Positions 1-10,790 of a DNA stretch of 64,000 bases are shown here, piece after piece (position 1 is the stretch's first letter; each line of letters begins with the position of its first letter). The notes beneath the pieces are model-generated. The model saw only the letters and a program-made list of their open reading frames with translations, did not search any database and was not told the origin of the DNA. Both the position numbers and the translations under genes were made by a program. This DNA comes from Marsupella aquatica (lineage: Eukaryota; Marchantiophyta): positions 22,320,001-22,384,000 of the forward strand of contig OZ316895.1 in assembly GCA_973895155.1 (NCBI GenBank), written 5' to 3'.

Positions 1-234
1 AGTGTGACTTATAGTGTAAAGTGAGGATGGGCACAACATATCCCTCCGTCCATCCGGGCTAAATTCTCATTGATTACATGTGTCAATATTTTAATCGATC
101 ACCAACTTACTCTAATGCAAAGGTTGCACCATCTCCCAAACCCCATGACGACGCTTGTCAATCTCCGATCTGTTGCGGCTGCAGCTTGCCGCAGACGCTC
201 CTTGCTTTCAAGGAGGAAAACTTTGATGTGAATT

Positions 235-433
235 GATGCCGATGCTGTTCCCGATCGTTTTCCTGCACGGAGATTGTTCTCCCTTTGAGGGTTTGGAATC
301 ATGAAGGAGAACAGTCTGAAAACGTTTGCATGAGCTTAATGCAGATGCTGAATCATTACCTGCACAGACAGAGATTGTCCTCCCTTTGAAAGATTCGGAA
401 TGAGGGTGAACAATTAGAAAAGGTTGTTGATTG
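235..433. repeat. Tandem duplication, two units of about 100 bp, upstream of the Mg2+ channel gene
   Basis: Two diverged direct copies share the blocks GATGC.GATGCTG, CCTGCAC, AGATTGT.CTCCCTTTGA and a closing run resembling GAAAA.GTTTG. The period is about 101 bp (AGATTGT at 271 and again at 372). The duplication ends some 45 bp before the TATA box, so it lies in the proximal promoter. A regulatory effect is only an inference. Confidence 0.7.
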
Positions 434-479
434 ACAATCCACAGTTCTACATCACCGAGGGAGTGGCTTGGGTTTGGAG

Positions 480-486
480 TATATAG
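480..486 (+). promoter_or_regulatory. Probable TATA box of the MRS2/CorA-like gene
   Basis: TATATAG stands 95 bp before the start codon at 575, which leaves room for a short leader of about 60 nt. A weak upstream ATG at 532 opens an out-of-frame uORF that overlaps the main start. No transcript evidence is available. Confidence 0.5.
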
Positions 487-574
487 GGTTTAGTTGGTAG
501 AGTGGCGCAAGCTTCTGAATCCGGATTTCAGATGTACTCTTCTCATTCACCTTCTGTGAAGCCTGCCTCAAGCC

Positions 575-2437
575 ATGGCTGGCTTCCGTCTCCAGATTCA
601 GGCCAGAATTGTGGGAGTGAGAATCTGGCAAACGAATTATGTCGAACGAGGAGGAGAGCTGTCGAATTTACTGGGCCAATTCGTACCTCAGAGGTCCAGT
701 TCCACGACATCATTCCATGGTGCCATTTTTAGGTCACTCTTCCTCGCATCGAGAGAAGCAGACGGCGGGAAATTTTCGTCACAGCAGACGAGTTCGAAGT
801 CTTATTTACATGGAAGAACGGGAGTTGAAACAGGGGACAGCAATTCAACAGAGAAGGAGGGTTTAATCTACTGGCTGAAGGCGTTCTCTGGACGGATGCA
901 ATCACTTGAAATTGACGAAGTTCTGAGCAGGGTGAAGGCTCGGAAGAGGAAGGACTTATTTGAAGCATCCAGCTTTGTCCATCGCCGGAGGATGGTGCAG
1001 AACACTTCCAGACGGAACCAGAAAAATGGAGAAAAATCCTCCTCGGTGCTGGAAGTAGGAGTGAAATACAACGTGATTAGAGTAGACAATGATGGACGTC
1101 TCCAACATTTAGAGCTCAAGTCCTCACAGCTTGGTGTACATCCTCGGGATGTGGATCTGCTGTCCAGCAGCACATTCATTCCACAAAGAGCAACCATTGC
1201 CGTTCAAAGGGACAAGGTTCTTGTGCGGATGGAGAATGTGAGAGCAATCGTATACAAGGATCACGTCCTGCTGTTTGATGCTCATCACCCACGTGTTGCC
1301 ACGGAAGGAGTGTTTGTGTCACCTCAAAGGGTGAAAGAGAATTCGTCTCCTCACAGGGCAAGAGATGCCTTTGCCGATTCACTGGCACGAAAAGCGAAAG
1401 AAATTCCTGCTGATTTACCAGACCCTATGCCATTCCACTTGCGTGTGATGGAGTCCCTCCTGGAGGAAACCAGCAATTATTTCCATCAGAAAGTAGACCG
1501 CTTGAAGCTTGTGGTTGAGAGGATCTTGCACGAGCTAACGAATGATTTCAGCATGGGGGGTTTGCAGACACTTTTGCCTCTGAAGAGGGCAGTAACCGAA
1601 ATTGAGCATGATGTTCGTGACGCCCATCAGGCAATGGATCAGGTCTTGTGCAGCGACGAGAATTTGCAGGCATTGTGCCTAGTGAATGACGATTGCAGCA
1701 GGCAATCAGGACCACCCTCTGCTGGGCCAGAACAAACACAGCAAGCAAAATGGGAAGGTGGGTCACAGACCTCGTGGAATAGAGAGGATCACATTTACAG
1801 ACTTCGTCAAGCAGCAGTGGACATGCTACTCACCTATCAGAGAGAAGTTGACGATGCGGGGGGTGTCCTGGAGGAGCTCAGGAAAGGTATGGAGGCAGCC
1901 CAGGAGGTTTGGGAGCTGGGGCTGGATACCACACGCAACAGAATCATTCGGATGAACTTGTACATTAGTATCTTTACGTGTTCCCTCGCCGTAGCAACTC
2001 TTCCTGCAGCCTTCTTTGGCATGAACCTTCCCAGTGGATTTGAAGAGCACCCAACGTTGTTCTACTGGGTGGTGGGTGGTGCTACAGCAACTCCGGTGGT
2101 GCTGTTGGGGGGTCTTGCTGTGGCAATTAAAGTGTGGCCCAGGATTGTTGACAAACGACGTGCCCAGGATCTTGCTGGTTTGCTCAACCTGCTACGTCAT
2201 CTTGACAGCGTTGATGATATTGTTGAAGCTGTCACGCGCAAAGCGACCAGCGCGAAAATTACCAGAAAGGAATTTCAAGAAATCTTGAAATCACACGATT
2301 TGGCCCAATTTATGAGACAAAAAGAGCTCGACATTATATTCAGCATGTTTGACCGTAACCACAATGACGTTCTAGAGGCTGAAGAGAAGCCTTCAGCATC
2401 CAAAAGCAGCTCTTCACCAAATAGGCAACAAAATTAA
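575..2437 (+). CDS. MRS2/CorA-type magnesium channel with C-terminal EF-hand
   Basis: Single open frame of 620 aa with no intron. The start at 575 sits in a strong plant context (gccATGG). Residues from about 163 onward follow the MRS2 cytosolic/matrix domain: a VIRVD-type strand, a region like RAIVYKDHVLLFD, then long helices starting PFHLRVMESLLEE. Transmembrane segment 1 (about 460-481) ends in the diagnostic GMN triplet at 482-484, followed by segment 2 at about 497-517. GMN is the selectivity signature of CorA/MRS2/Alr1 pentameric Mg2+ channels. Residues 593-604 (DRNHNDVLEAEE) fit a calcium EF-hand loop, with D at loop position 6 where Gly is usual. The basic, Ser/Arg-rich N-terminus suggests an organelle transit peptide, probably mitochondrial (inference). 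The EF-hand is an unusual addition; typical plant MRS2 proteins end soon after segment 2. Confidence 0.9.
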   Translation: MAGFRLQIQARIVGVRIWQTNYVERGGELSNLLGQFVPQRSSSTTSFHGAIFRSLFLASREADGGKFSSQQTSSKSYLHGRTGVETGDSNSTEKEGLIYWLKAFSGRMQSLEIDEVLSRVKARKRKDLFEASSFVHRRRMVQNTSRRNQKNGEKSSSVLEVGVKYNVIRVDNDGRLQHLELKSSQLGVHPRDVDLLSSSTFIPQRATIAVQRDKVLVRMENVRAIVYKDHVLLFDAHHPRVATEGVFVSPQRVKENSSPHRARDAFADSLARKAKEIPADLPDPMPFHLRVMESLLEETSNYFHQKVDRLKLVVERILHELTNDFSMGGLQTLLPLKRAVTEIEHDVRDAHQAMDQVLCSDENLQALCLVNDDCSRQSGPPSAGPEQTQQAKWEGGSQTSWNREDHIYRLRQAAVDMLLTYQREVDDAGGVLEELRKGMEAAQEVWELGLDTTRNRIIRMNLYISIFTCSLAVATLPAAFFGMNLPSGFEEHPTLFYWVVGGATATPVVLLGGLAVAIKVWPRIVDKRRAQDLAGLLNLLRHLDSVDDIVEAVTRKATSAKITRKEFQEILKSHDLAQFMRQKELDIIFSMFDRNHNDVLEAEEKPSASKSSSSPNRQQN

Positions 2438-5429
2438 GCGTTGCGAACTTCAAATCCGTTGCTTAAACTATTGTAAAGCTGAGAGTAGGGACAGGTACGC
2501 AGTGTCGAGTTCAAATTGGATGCCCCTGTTTTGAAGAATGTGTCTGGTTTCCAGGATTTTTAGCAATTGCCAGCGTGAAAAGTGGATTTCCTGTGGAGTG
2601 AACTGTTCAACCGTATATTCGATTGGAAGTTGCATTTCAGTCTTCAGAAACGGCGCTTGCTGTGCTTCTTTCTGTAGGAGGGAATTGAATGTTGGGAAGA
2701 TGTGGTCTATTGATGTCCCCTAGCGTTCATATATCGAAGAATGGAGTTGAAGCTAGTTGGTGAAGTACATTTTAGATTGGTTGATGCATTGTAGCACATG
2801 GTAAAGACAACCGATTTTGTCTTTAAAAGAAGAAATCAAACGCCGTGACCTTCAGGAGGTGTTTAGCTATAGAAGATAGTACCTTCTAGCATATCCTTTT
2901 CCTCATTTAGTGCAATAGGGATTGTGCTCATGCCTTGGATATTATATAGCAACGTGGATGAAACTTACATTATGTTGTGGTCCTTTGCACGAAGGCCCAT
3001 GATGCTGCAATGCCATCTCTACTACATGTCGGAACACGCCTCACAGCGATGGGCTGAGGTGTGGAATTGGAAATGCATTCTCTTCTTGTAAGCTCCTGAA
3101 GCCATTCTAGTCATGTGTTACTGTTCTGATTTGTGAGCGTCAGATTCGAACGATGGACACAGAAGAAGGCCTTGTGTATGGGTCAGACAGATTTGTTCTA
3201 TGCTCAACACATGATGCTATTCAATACAAGAGGAGCCAACTCAGATAACTAGGCTGAGGACTTTTACCAAGTTAGGCAGTGAATCTTTGAGGATTCTGTG
3301 GACATATTTGCTGTTTCTGCTGTTCAGAGGTTCTGGAGAATGGAGGACGAAACACAGAAAATGCAAATATGAACCAAAGGGTGGACTAAATTTTGTATAG
3401 TGAGGAGTGAAGAAATAAATATAATAGTGCCATTGCCAAGTGTCATTGCCAAGTGGATTCTCGCAAAGATTGAAAGTCAAAGTTTTGTATGAACCGCTGA
3501 TTTTCCTTCTGGTCAGGAGAGGATCAGGTGTCTTCAATCATGAGGTCAGCAGTTATATCATAGTTTTAAGCTCTCTAAGATCTTGCAGCCAGTGAAAGAC
3601 AGTGCGAGCTTCAAACCTCATGGTTGGTTATCATGCAAGGATCTGAGCTTGTCTTTAGAACTCCTTGTTGCGAGTGATACCAACGTGCCTCACTTGCCTT
3701 CGGTGAGGTATACGCAGTATGACCCAGTTGAAAGTCACTTTGCATTGTCGAAAGCCATGTAGGTTAGAATCTTCTGACTGAAAAGCTAGAATTCTATGTG
3801 AAGAGACTGTTTTGCCTTCTTACTCATTGAGAAATTTCTTTTTGTCTACGTTCTTGCTGCTAGTTTATGAAACTCTTCGGGCACATAAGAAGGTAGGTGT
3901 TATATCTTACAATATAGCAAAGTACTTGTGCCAGCCTGACTGTCTCGTCCAGTATTTCTGCAAACGTGGTAACTTTGTTCATAGTTGTAAGCAAAGAAGA
4001 TGAGAAATTCAAGGATGTACGAACACAGGAATCTCTACACTAAGGAGATGAGACAATCGCTAATCGTGCAAAATTCCTATTTTCATGATAACAAGTTACG
4101 AAGAGATTCTACATTGAAGTTACTTGAAAGATCTTGCCGCCAAGTTTAGGATTGACGTAGCAACAGCAAAGAAATGAACAGGCGTACAGGATCAAAGAGA
4201 GGGATCTCCTGACGAGAGTCATGACCTTTGACACAGTATCTTGTCTCCTCTCTTATTAACAAATGAAGGTCGTCCATTACTTCAGATGCTTAAAATTGCA
4301 TCTATAGAAATCTCTGTTTTCAGAATAAATGACATCAAGAGAAAAGCACTACCACAACTAACGCGAACAAGAGAACAAGGTGGGTGTGTAACGTTTGTCG
4401 CTTCTCGACAAACCTCTGTGAAAATTCTGGTGAGCAACCGCAATCTGCTTTAGTTGCTCTCAAAGTCCCAAGTATTCAATAGCTAGTACTCCCTGGTCTC
4501 CTTCTAATTCTTGCTTTACATTTCATTGCACCTTCCCGACTGGTGTTGATCCAATCCAAAGACGTTATTAGACTACATTCGTGAGCCTTCAATCCACGCA
4601 TACTTTCTCCCAACGATTTGCTCTTAATTTAGCTCTGAAATGAGAAACGCTGATAAGGTTGAATTTGAATCTCTATCGTATCGTATTCTTCAAGATTACC
4701 ATCGACGAATGCACCGTTTCAACGGAAGCCCGAGTGTCCACCGAACATAATTCTAGATAGAAAAGGAGAACTACTTGGTAGATCTGTAATATGTTCACAT
4801 TCGAGCCGCACCCACTTCAAGAGTGCCTTCGATAGGCCTTCGACTGCACTCTGTTCAGGTACGTGTTGTCCTTTGTCCATTGTAAGATGTATTCAGCGAT
4901 CTAAGTTTGAGAGGTTTGACATGGTTCGACTCTTCTACAGTCCATACCTGCATTGCTTGGATGCACACAAGAGGAGATTGTTTGGATGCAGACCAGATGA
5001 AATTGATACCCTATCTGATAGGAGCGGAATTAGTTATCATTTTGTCTGAAGTATCTATCTACAGCATTGGTTTTGCGTCTTCCGATAACGAGAGATATGA
5101 CTGGCAATCACTGGAGTTGAAAACTAGAAAGACGGACATGTTTACCGAGGAATACGATGAGAGTGGATATGGCGACACAATTTTTGCCTTGGGACATTCT
5201 CATATGCTGAATAGAGACCGGGACGTCGCCGCTGTTGTACTGAATCATAGGTTGGATTCCTGAGGAGAGTTGTTTTCTATAATTAGTACTTGGTCGGAAT
5301 GTTGGCCACGATGACATCGCCTTTGTTTCTGCTCGTGTTAATTGACACTGATCAGATTCAGAGCGATAGGTAATATATTCCAAACTAGCTGCAGTTGGAA
5401 AGGAGTTAACTTGTATGGACAAGTTACAT
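2438..5429. other. Intergenic region, no gene recognised
   Basis: The first few hundred bases are probably the 3' UTR of the Mg2+ channel gene. Only short open frames follow, the longest 118 codons at 4907-5263, and none resembles a known family. I see no tRNA, rRNA or strong repeat. Weak similarity to the SPT16 pseudogene may begin a little before 5430. Confidence 0.5.
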
Positions 5430-6020
5430 TGTCGAATGTCCATTAGAGGGAGGTGACGTTTCTCGCCTAGCTAGATAAGATCCAATTCTATCTGCCCAAA
5501 CGAGGCCATTAGTTTAGCGCTCTTCGGCCAAGGCAACCTCATCTGCTGTCTACAAGGCCGCATAGGCAGAAGTCCAGATAGAGGGCATAGAATTTCTTCC
5601 ACACTTGATCAAGAAAGCTGGGCATGGGATCTGACTTGCGTTCAACGAATCGGACTTGAGTTCAGCTTTATACTGTCTGCCAGGAATGCGCGAGTCCTAT
5701 AAAAGTAGGCATGGTGCTCAATGTCATGATCGGCTTCCAAGATTTGATGACTTCGGGTTCAAGGTGTCCAACTTAGACACGTAATATCTCCATGCTCGCC
5801 CCATACTGTAGTTATGCTTTGGAAAGGGACCTAAGATCTTGACTGGCATGTGTTCAAAGTCTGTTCCAGACGTTGCTCGTTTCAAGTATTTTTACAAGCA
5901 CGAGTGCAAAAGCCGCATCAATTTCGAATGCAAAGTAAGGAACGAGGTTGATCCCGTTGCTACGATGGCGAGTATGACGACGGACAATCGGAACCTGGTC
6001 AAAGAAGAATTAAAAGTATG
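5430..6020 (+). pseudogene. Decayed SPT16 (FACT subunit) fragment
   Basis: This stretch aligns at the DNA level with the peptidase-like domain of the intact SPT16-like gene downstream (about 8395-8800). Shared blocks include gaggccatnan..cgctcttcg at about 5497-5525, tctgctgtctac at 5538, cttccacan.tga at 5597, gttcaacgaatcg at 5641, and tggcatgtgt near 5845. The frame is broken by several shifts and stops, and a segment of about 45 bp is missing near 5485. The end (5839-6020) is still open. It reads on into the acidic linker that follows the domain in full SPT16, including TDNRNLVKEEL, which resembles the family's SDNQ..KEEL motif. This linker is absent from the intact neighbour, so the fragment descends from a longer SPT16 copy. 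Confidence 0.8.
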
Positions 6021-7538
6021 AAATTACGCGCACGACGGTAATCGCCAGCCCGGGATCGCCAGTCTTGATATCAAATCAGTTCGCACATTTTTCTGGCCAC
6101 CTACATCAGGACAAGATTTTGAGAAAAAGACGCGTACTCGTCAAGCAAAGAAGATCGATCATAAGTCAATGATTTCAGTTGAAGGAAATGTGTCATGTAA
6201 TCAGGGACAAGATTGGACCATTGCTTTCCCTGATCTAGCTTATGCTCGTTAGTAAATTAACAATGATTGTTTTCTTGTGCATATGTGTCTATAATGAACC
6301 GCATATTTAGGCATTGTCCTGAATATACAGGTGATCGAAGGTCTCGTTCTCACTCGAAGAAGATGAAGATCCATGATCGATCGAGTCCTGTCTAGGTCTT
6401 TCTCAATCCCAAATACAATAGCTATTGCTGTAAAACTTTCAGCCAAAATAATAAAGAGTAAGCATCAACGCATAGATCCGCCAAATGTAGCGAAAGTACG
6501 TTCTAATCAGATAGCACATGTACTGACCATCGTCGAAACGAGTTTTCACGTGGACGAAGCCAATCGATCGATGAACATTGCTGTAAGAAATCGTAAGTGA
6601 CATTGCACTATCAGTATATCCTTTGTCGATTGGAAAAGATATGAGGGAAAGACGTACTGTACCTTCTTATACCATCTAGTGTGCTTTAACAAACGCCGGT
6701 ACATGCCTGGAGAGTAGATGCGTCGACCATATCAAACCGTAGTCGTTCCAATCAAATTCGTGCCTTCAAGATATCCTACCAGACTAACATAAAGACCAAG
6801 GAGCTCGTAACCGAATGAATTGCTGAAGACTGGCTGAGCAGGGGCTGAGCAAAGGTCGGACTACTGGCCGGCACCACTTAGGTAGCTAGCTACGGAGGCG
6901 GTTGAATGTGAAAAGTCTACGGATCTATCAAGTTCTCATTTCAGAACTAGAAACCAATTCGTTTCAGGGACCTAACGTTTGAAATTCTTCATATACAACA
7001 GGTTCAAATTATTTCCCGCAAATTCCGAGCATTCGGCCGGGAAATTGACGTTCGAGATTCTTCATAAAGAACATGTTTGACTTATCCGACTGCGCATTTC
7101 CTTAAGTAGTGCAAAAGCTCGAGAAAGGTCATTCAAATGGGACAATTATGCCTATTAACCCCACGATAATGAAGTTGAAACTTCCGACGCACTTGGTCGG
7201 AAATTAGAGCACCGTGAGGGAGAGACAAAATGGGAAAGACGGCGGGAAGATTTTTTAGAGGAATGTAGTACGAATGGACGCCGCCGAAGGGGAAGATTTG
7301 GGAAGATCATTCAGAAGTCGAGATCGGAATTTGGAAGACTCACACTAAAAAACGTGGTGTCCATTTCTGCGCGCGAGCAATATTTTTGGAGGTCGACATG
7401 AGACGGGTAAGGCAAAGTATTCCAAAACACGGAGTAGCATCTAAAACTGTACTCGAAAAAACACTGCATCAACAAGAGTGACCGAAATTTTATCGTCTGA
7501 ATATCCCATTTTAACTGCAGCACGAAGAAAGAGCCGCA
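6021..7538. other. Intergenic region upstream of the SPT16-like gene
   Basis: Unassigned sequence with short open frames only (for example about 6090-6251 and 6373-6600). It may hold further decayed SPT16 sequence, but I cannot align it convincingly. A pyrimidine/AG motif (ttttaactgcag) ends at about 7520, 18 bp before the start at 7539, and could be a leader-intron acceptor. Confidence 0.4.
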
Positions 7539-8825
7539 ATGGCAAGTAGGAGCAATGCTGGCCCTACAAATGCCACCAACAGTAACCAAGGAGGAAGCGA
7601 AGAAAATGTTCCAATCGCTCCCCCGTTCACTCCTGTGGCAGAGCCGTTTAGATTCGGCCTTTTCGCGCTAAGATTGAATAATTTGTTTCAAATGTGCGCC
7701 AAGCAAGAGGTTTGGGAGGATGTACCCGCAATTGCAGTGGCGTGCCCGTACGCCATTGAAGACGTACGGGACTTGAGGCAGTATTCAATATTGCAAGTTT
7801 GGCTGTTTGGCTGCCAGTTCCCGAAGACGCTGATGATCTTTGTACGGGGCGCATTACACATCTTGTGTAGTCCAGAGACGGCTACAAGACTCGACGAGCT
7901 CGGTGGTCACCGTTCCGTGACCCTCCATCACAACTTTAAGGTGTTAGTACATTTGACGAACGAAGCAGACCTCATGCAACGACTGTCCGAACGTCGTTGC
8001 CCCGAGATCAGTAATGTGAATGTGGCCGACTTCTTCTCAGAACTATTGGCCGTGAAGGACGAGTCTGCGATCAGGAACGTGAGGAGGGCCTCCCTGCTTA
8101 GCTTAGACACGATGGAAAACTACGTCTTGAACAAATTAAGAAGCGCAAAAGGGACAAGCATCTCCCATGCAAAACTCATGGAAGACACAAGGACTGCAAT
8201 TCTCGATCCCCTCACACACAATCTGAAAGTAAAATGGAATCCCGACAGCGTGAGCATTTGTTACGATCCGATCTTTCAAAGCGGACAAGATTTTGATCTA
8301 CCTCCCAACGCCATCAGTAATGACGAGCCTCTCGACGATGGTGCTAATGCGGTCATCACATTTGCTCTAAATGTCCGCTATGCCGGCTACTGTGCGAATA
8401 TCACCAGAACGTACCTCATTGATCCAATCCGAACGCAAAGGAGAGCATACAGTGTGCTCTTCAGAGCGCACGACGAGGCCATCACCGCTCTTCGACCAGG
8501 GCAACCATTGTCTGCTGTCTACATGACGGCACGGTCGGTGGTCGCGCAAGAGGGCCTAGAGTTTCTTCCACATCTGACGCGAGACGCTGGGCACGGGATT
8601 GGAATCGAGTTCAACGAATCGAACATGACATTGTCTGCGAGCAATGATGGAGTCCTGCTGAAAGCGGGCATGGTGTTCAATGTCGTGCTCGGGTTCCAAG
8701 AGGTGGTGGATCCAACGACGAGAAAGTTCTCGATGCTGTTGGCCGATACCGTAGTTGTTTTGGCCAAGGGGCCTCAGATTCTCACAGGAATGTGTAGGAA
8801 GTCCCTTTCACACATTCTGCTTTAG
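7539..8825 (+). CDS. Short SPT16-like protein (FACT N-terminal and peptidase-like domains only)
   Basis: Intact single-exon frame of 428 aa. Full plant SPT16 is roughly 1,050-1,080 aa and, with SSRP1, forms the FACT histone chaperone in the nucleus. Here residues 1-170 match the SPT16 N-lobe (VACPYAIEDVRDLRQ, LQVWLFGCQFPKTLM) and about 175-425 the inactive M24 aminopeptidase-like fold (SICYDPIFQSGQDFDL, YCANITRTYLID, AGHGIGIEFNES, KAGMVFNVVLGF, FSMLLADTVVV). The protein stops just after this fold, within QILTGMCRKS, so the linker, the tandem PH-like middle domains and the acidic C-tail that contact DNA and H2A-H2B/H3-H4 are all missing. The uninterrupted frame suggests selection or a recent origin. 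It could be a retrocopy, a working truncated paralogue, or a young pseudogene. Confidence 0.85.
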   Translation: MASRSNAGPTNATNSNQGGSEENVPIAPPFTPVAEPFRFGLFALRLNNLFQMCAKQEVWEDVPAIAVACPYAIEDVRDLRQYSILQVWLFGCQFPKTLMIFVRGALHILCSPETATRLDELGGHRSVTLHHNFKVLVHLTNEADLMQRLSERRCPEISNVNVADFFSELLAVKDESAIRNVRRASLLSLDTMENYVLNKLRSAKGTSISHAKLMEDTRTAILDPLTHNLKVKWNPDSVSICYDPIFQSGQDFDLPPNAISNDEPLDDGANAVITFALNVRYAGYCANITRTYLIDPIRTQRRAYSVLFRAHDEAITALRPGQPLSAVYMTARSVVAQEGLEFLPHLTRDAGHGIGIEFNESNMTLSASNDGVLLKAGMVFNVVLGFQEVVDPTTRKFSMLLADTVVVLAKGPQILTGMCRKSLSHILL

Positions 8826-9726
8826 TCCTCTTTTGTCTTTCGCGCCTTTGTATGATTTTTAGTTCTATTTGTATACCCAAGTGAGTCCTCTTTAGAGGGC
8901 ATTATTGAATACTACTCTATGGTGCATTGTAGAGAAGATATAGAGACAAGATATTGAGACTAAATAAAGATGTCAAGGTGAGACAAATATATATTATGCA
9001 TTGTAAAGAAGATATTGAGAAGATATTGAGGCGAGGTAAAGATATCAAGGTGAGACAAAGATGTATTAGCATTGTAGAGAAGATATTGAGGCGAGATAAA
9101 GATGTCAAGGTGAGACAAAGATATATTGGCGAGGCAATGAAATGGAAGCAAGGTAAAGAAATGCAGGTGAGGAAAGGGAATGAACCCAAGCATAGAAATA
9201 GTGTGGTCCAGGCATGGTTGTTCCTGCTATATGGAGGGAGAAAGTTATTTCATTTTTTTTCCTTTTGCATTTCCTTACTCCAGAGGTCCCTTTCTCTCCT
9301 TTTGCTCTTGCTCCGTCCCACCCCACTTACTGCCTCCCTCTCCCCACCCTTTTATTCCCTTCAATATGATTTAAAAAGGAGAATTTTTTTTTTAAAAGAA
9401 CCCAATGGAAGAAGAAATCACCAATTCAAAAAGCAAATAGCAAAAAGTCAAAAAAAAACTCTCATACCAATGTCCTTCTCATATAGGGGTTACATGCCAT
9501 AAACAATTCATGAAAAGTGCTATAATGTAACGTACTATACACTGACATTAAGGTGTAGTCAGTACCTTGTACCTACTTATTGCAAAGGCAAGTATATTTA
9601 TTGGGCACATTTTGATTCAACCCAAGGGTGTCAAAGACCATGGAATACATGTGACAGTGGCCTGGGGTTTACATTTTGGAAGCGATTGTATGTTATAGTT
9701 TGACTAGCTCAATACCCATGCGTTGC
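8826..9726. other. Region with a short tandem repeat and low-complexity DNA
   Basis: Downstream of the SPT16-like stop there is no recognisable continuation of that gene. The stretch holds the 60-74 bp tandem repeat described separately and then pyrimidine-rich, T-rich DNA (9245-9400). The open frame 8954-9502 is a product of the repeat. Confidence 0.5.
8925..9130. repeat. Tandem repeat, three units of about 74, 71 and 60 bp
   Basis: Units start at 8925, 8999 and 9070 with CATTGTAGAGAAGATAT or a close variant. Each contains GATGTCAAGGTGAGACAAA-like sequence and ends in ATATATTA. The repeat is open in one frame on each strand, which generates spurious open frames. Confidence 0.85.
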
Positions 9727-10145
9727 ACAAAAGATGTCGTGACGGCCAAGATGTCGTTCCTGATGTCGTTGAGAACAAAAGAGGTCATGTCGGCCAAGAG
9801 GTTGTTGAGAATAAAGATGTCATATCGGCCAATTAGAGGTCGTTGAGAAGAAAGATGTTGTATCGCCCAAAATGTGAGAACAAAAGATGTCGTGTTGGCC
9901 AAGATGCCGGTGATAACAAAAGATATCGTGTCGGTCAAGAAGTCGTTGAGAACAACAGATGTCATGTCTCCCATTCAAGATGTTATTAAGAAAAAAGATG
10001 TCATGTAATCTAAGATGTCATTAAGAAAAACAAATATTGTGTTGCCCAAGATGTTGTTATTTAAGAAAAAAGATGTGGTGTCACCCAAGATGCCATTAAG
10101 AAAAAAAATATGGTGTCACCCAAGATGTTCTTGAAAAAAAAGTCT
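9727..10145. repeat. Degenerate minisatellite, about ten units of about 40 bp
   Basis: Recurrent blocks AAAAGATGTCGTGTCGGCC, AAGATGTCGTTGAGAAC and, further on, AAGATGTCATTAAGAAAAA give a period near 40 bp. The units drift steadily from a GAGAAC variant on the left to a TTAAGAAAAA variant on the right, which suggests stepwise expansion by slippage or unequal exchange. A flanking phrase (ctcaatacccatgcgttgcac, 9707-9727) may be an element end. Confidence 0.85.
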
Positions 10146-10253
10146 TGCGCAAAATGGGCGCCAAAAATGAGTAACAACAACCACAAAGTATCACCAGGCA
10201 AGAATGATTTTTGTCTTTGTATTTTTCATTTTGTAATTCCTTGAAAACCTTAA

Positions 10254-10272
10254 CCCCCCCCCCCCCCCCCCC
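10254..10272. repeat. Homopolymer run of 19 C
   Basis: An uninterrupted C tract follows the minisatellite at 9727-10145. It is direct sequence observation; such tracts are prone to length errors in assemblies. Confidence 0.9.
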
Positions 10273-10689
10273 TTTAGGCCTTTTGTACTATTTTTGGTTT
10301 GATCTTTTCTATTACATTATGTAATATTTGTAATCATTTAAACTCCTCCTAGGACATAGATTACCATGTGGTACAATGTCTAGGCATGGAGAATACTATT
10401 TCTATGCATGGGGCTTCGTATGCATGGATAGTACTATACATAGATGGTCCATAAAATACTTGATTATTGTGTATTGGCATTCCCTGACATTCCCAATTCC
10501 CAATTCCCCTTTAGTTCTTGCTTGGAAAACGTGTCACTCTTTATTTCACACTCAATATAATTATGTTTTATTCCTTCTGTCGGTCAGATTTTTTAATTTT
10601 TGTGCCCTGCACATTTGAATGACGACCACTCTAAAAAGTGGGGCAATTGTGTATTATAGGAGTTAATAATGCTTTTAAAACAAGAGCTT

Positions 10690-10790
10690 GGCCTCTAGTT
10701 TTGAGGGTCTATTATTGCCCATAATGCCCTCAAAACAGTACCTTATTGCACTTTAAGGCATGAGAGATGTTTATTTTTTCCAACTCAGTT
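10690..10790 (+). repeat. Dispersed repeat, GTTTTGAGGG family copy with hairpin
   Basis: GTTTTGAGGG at 10698-10707 pairs perfectly with CCCTCAAAAC at 10727-10736, with an inner ATTAT/ATAAT stem. The following A/T-rich stretch (cttattgcactttaaggc...) recurs at about 44812, in reverse at about 52700-52770, and more weakly at 19580, 19755 and 43500 (reverse). Confidence 0.7.

Noticed and set aside
8954-9502. 182-codon frame downstream of the SPT16-like gene
   Set aside because: The first part is translated tandem repeat and the rest is low-complexity, T-rich DNA.
9727-10145. CRISPR-like periodicity
   Set aside because: Units of about 40 bp vary throughout and have no unique spacers; the genome is eukaryotic. 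It is a minisatellite.
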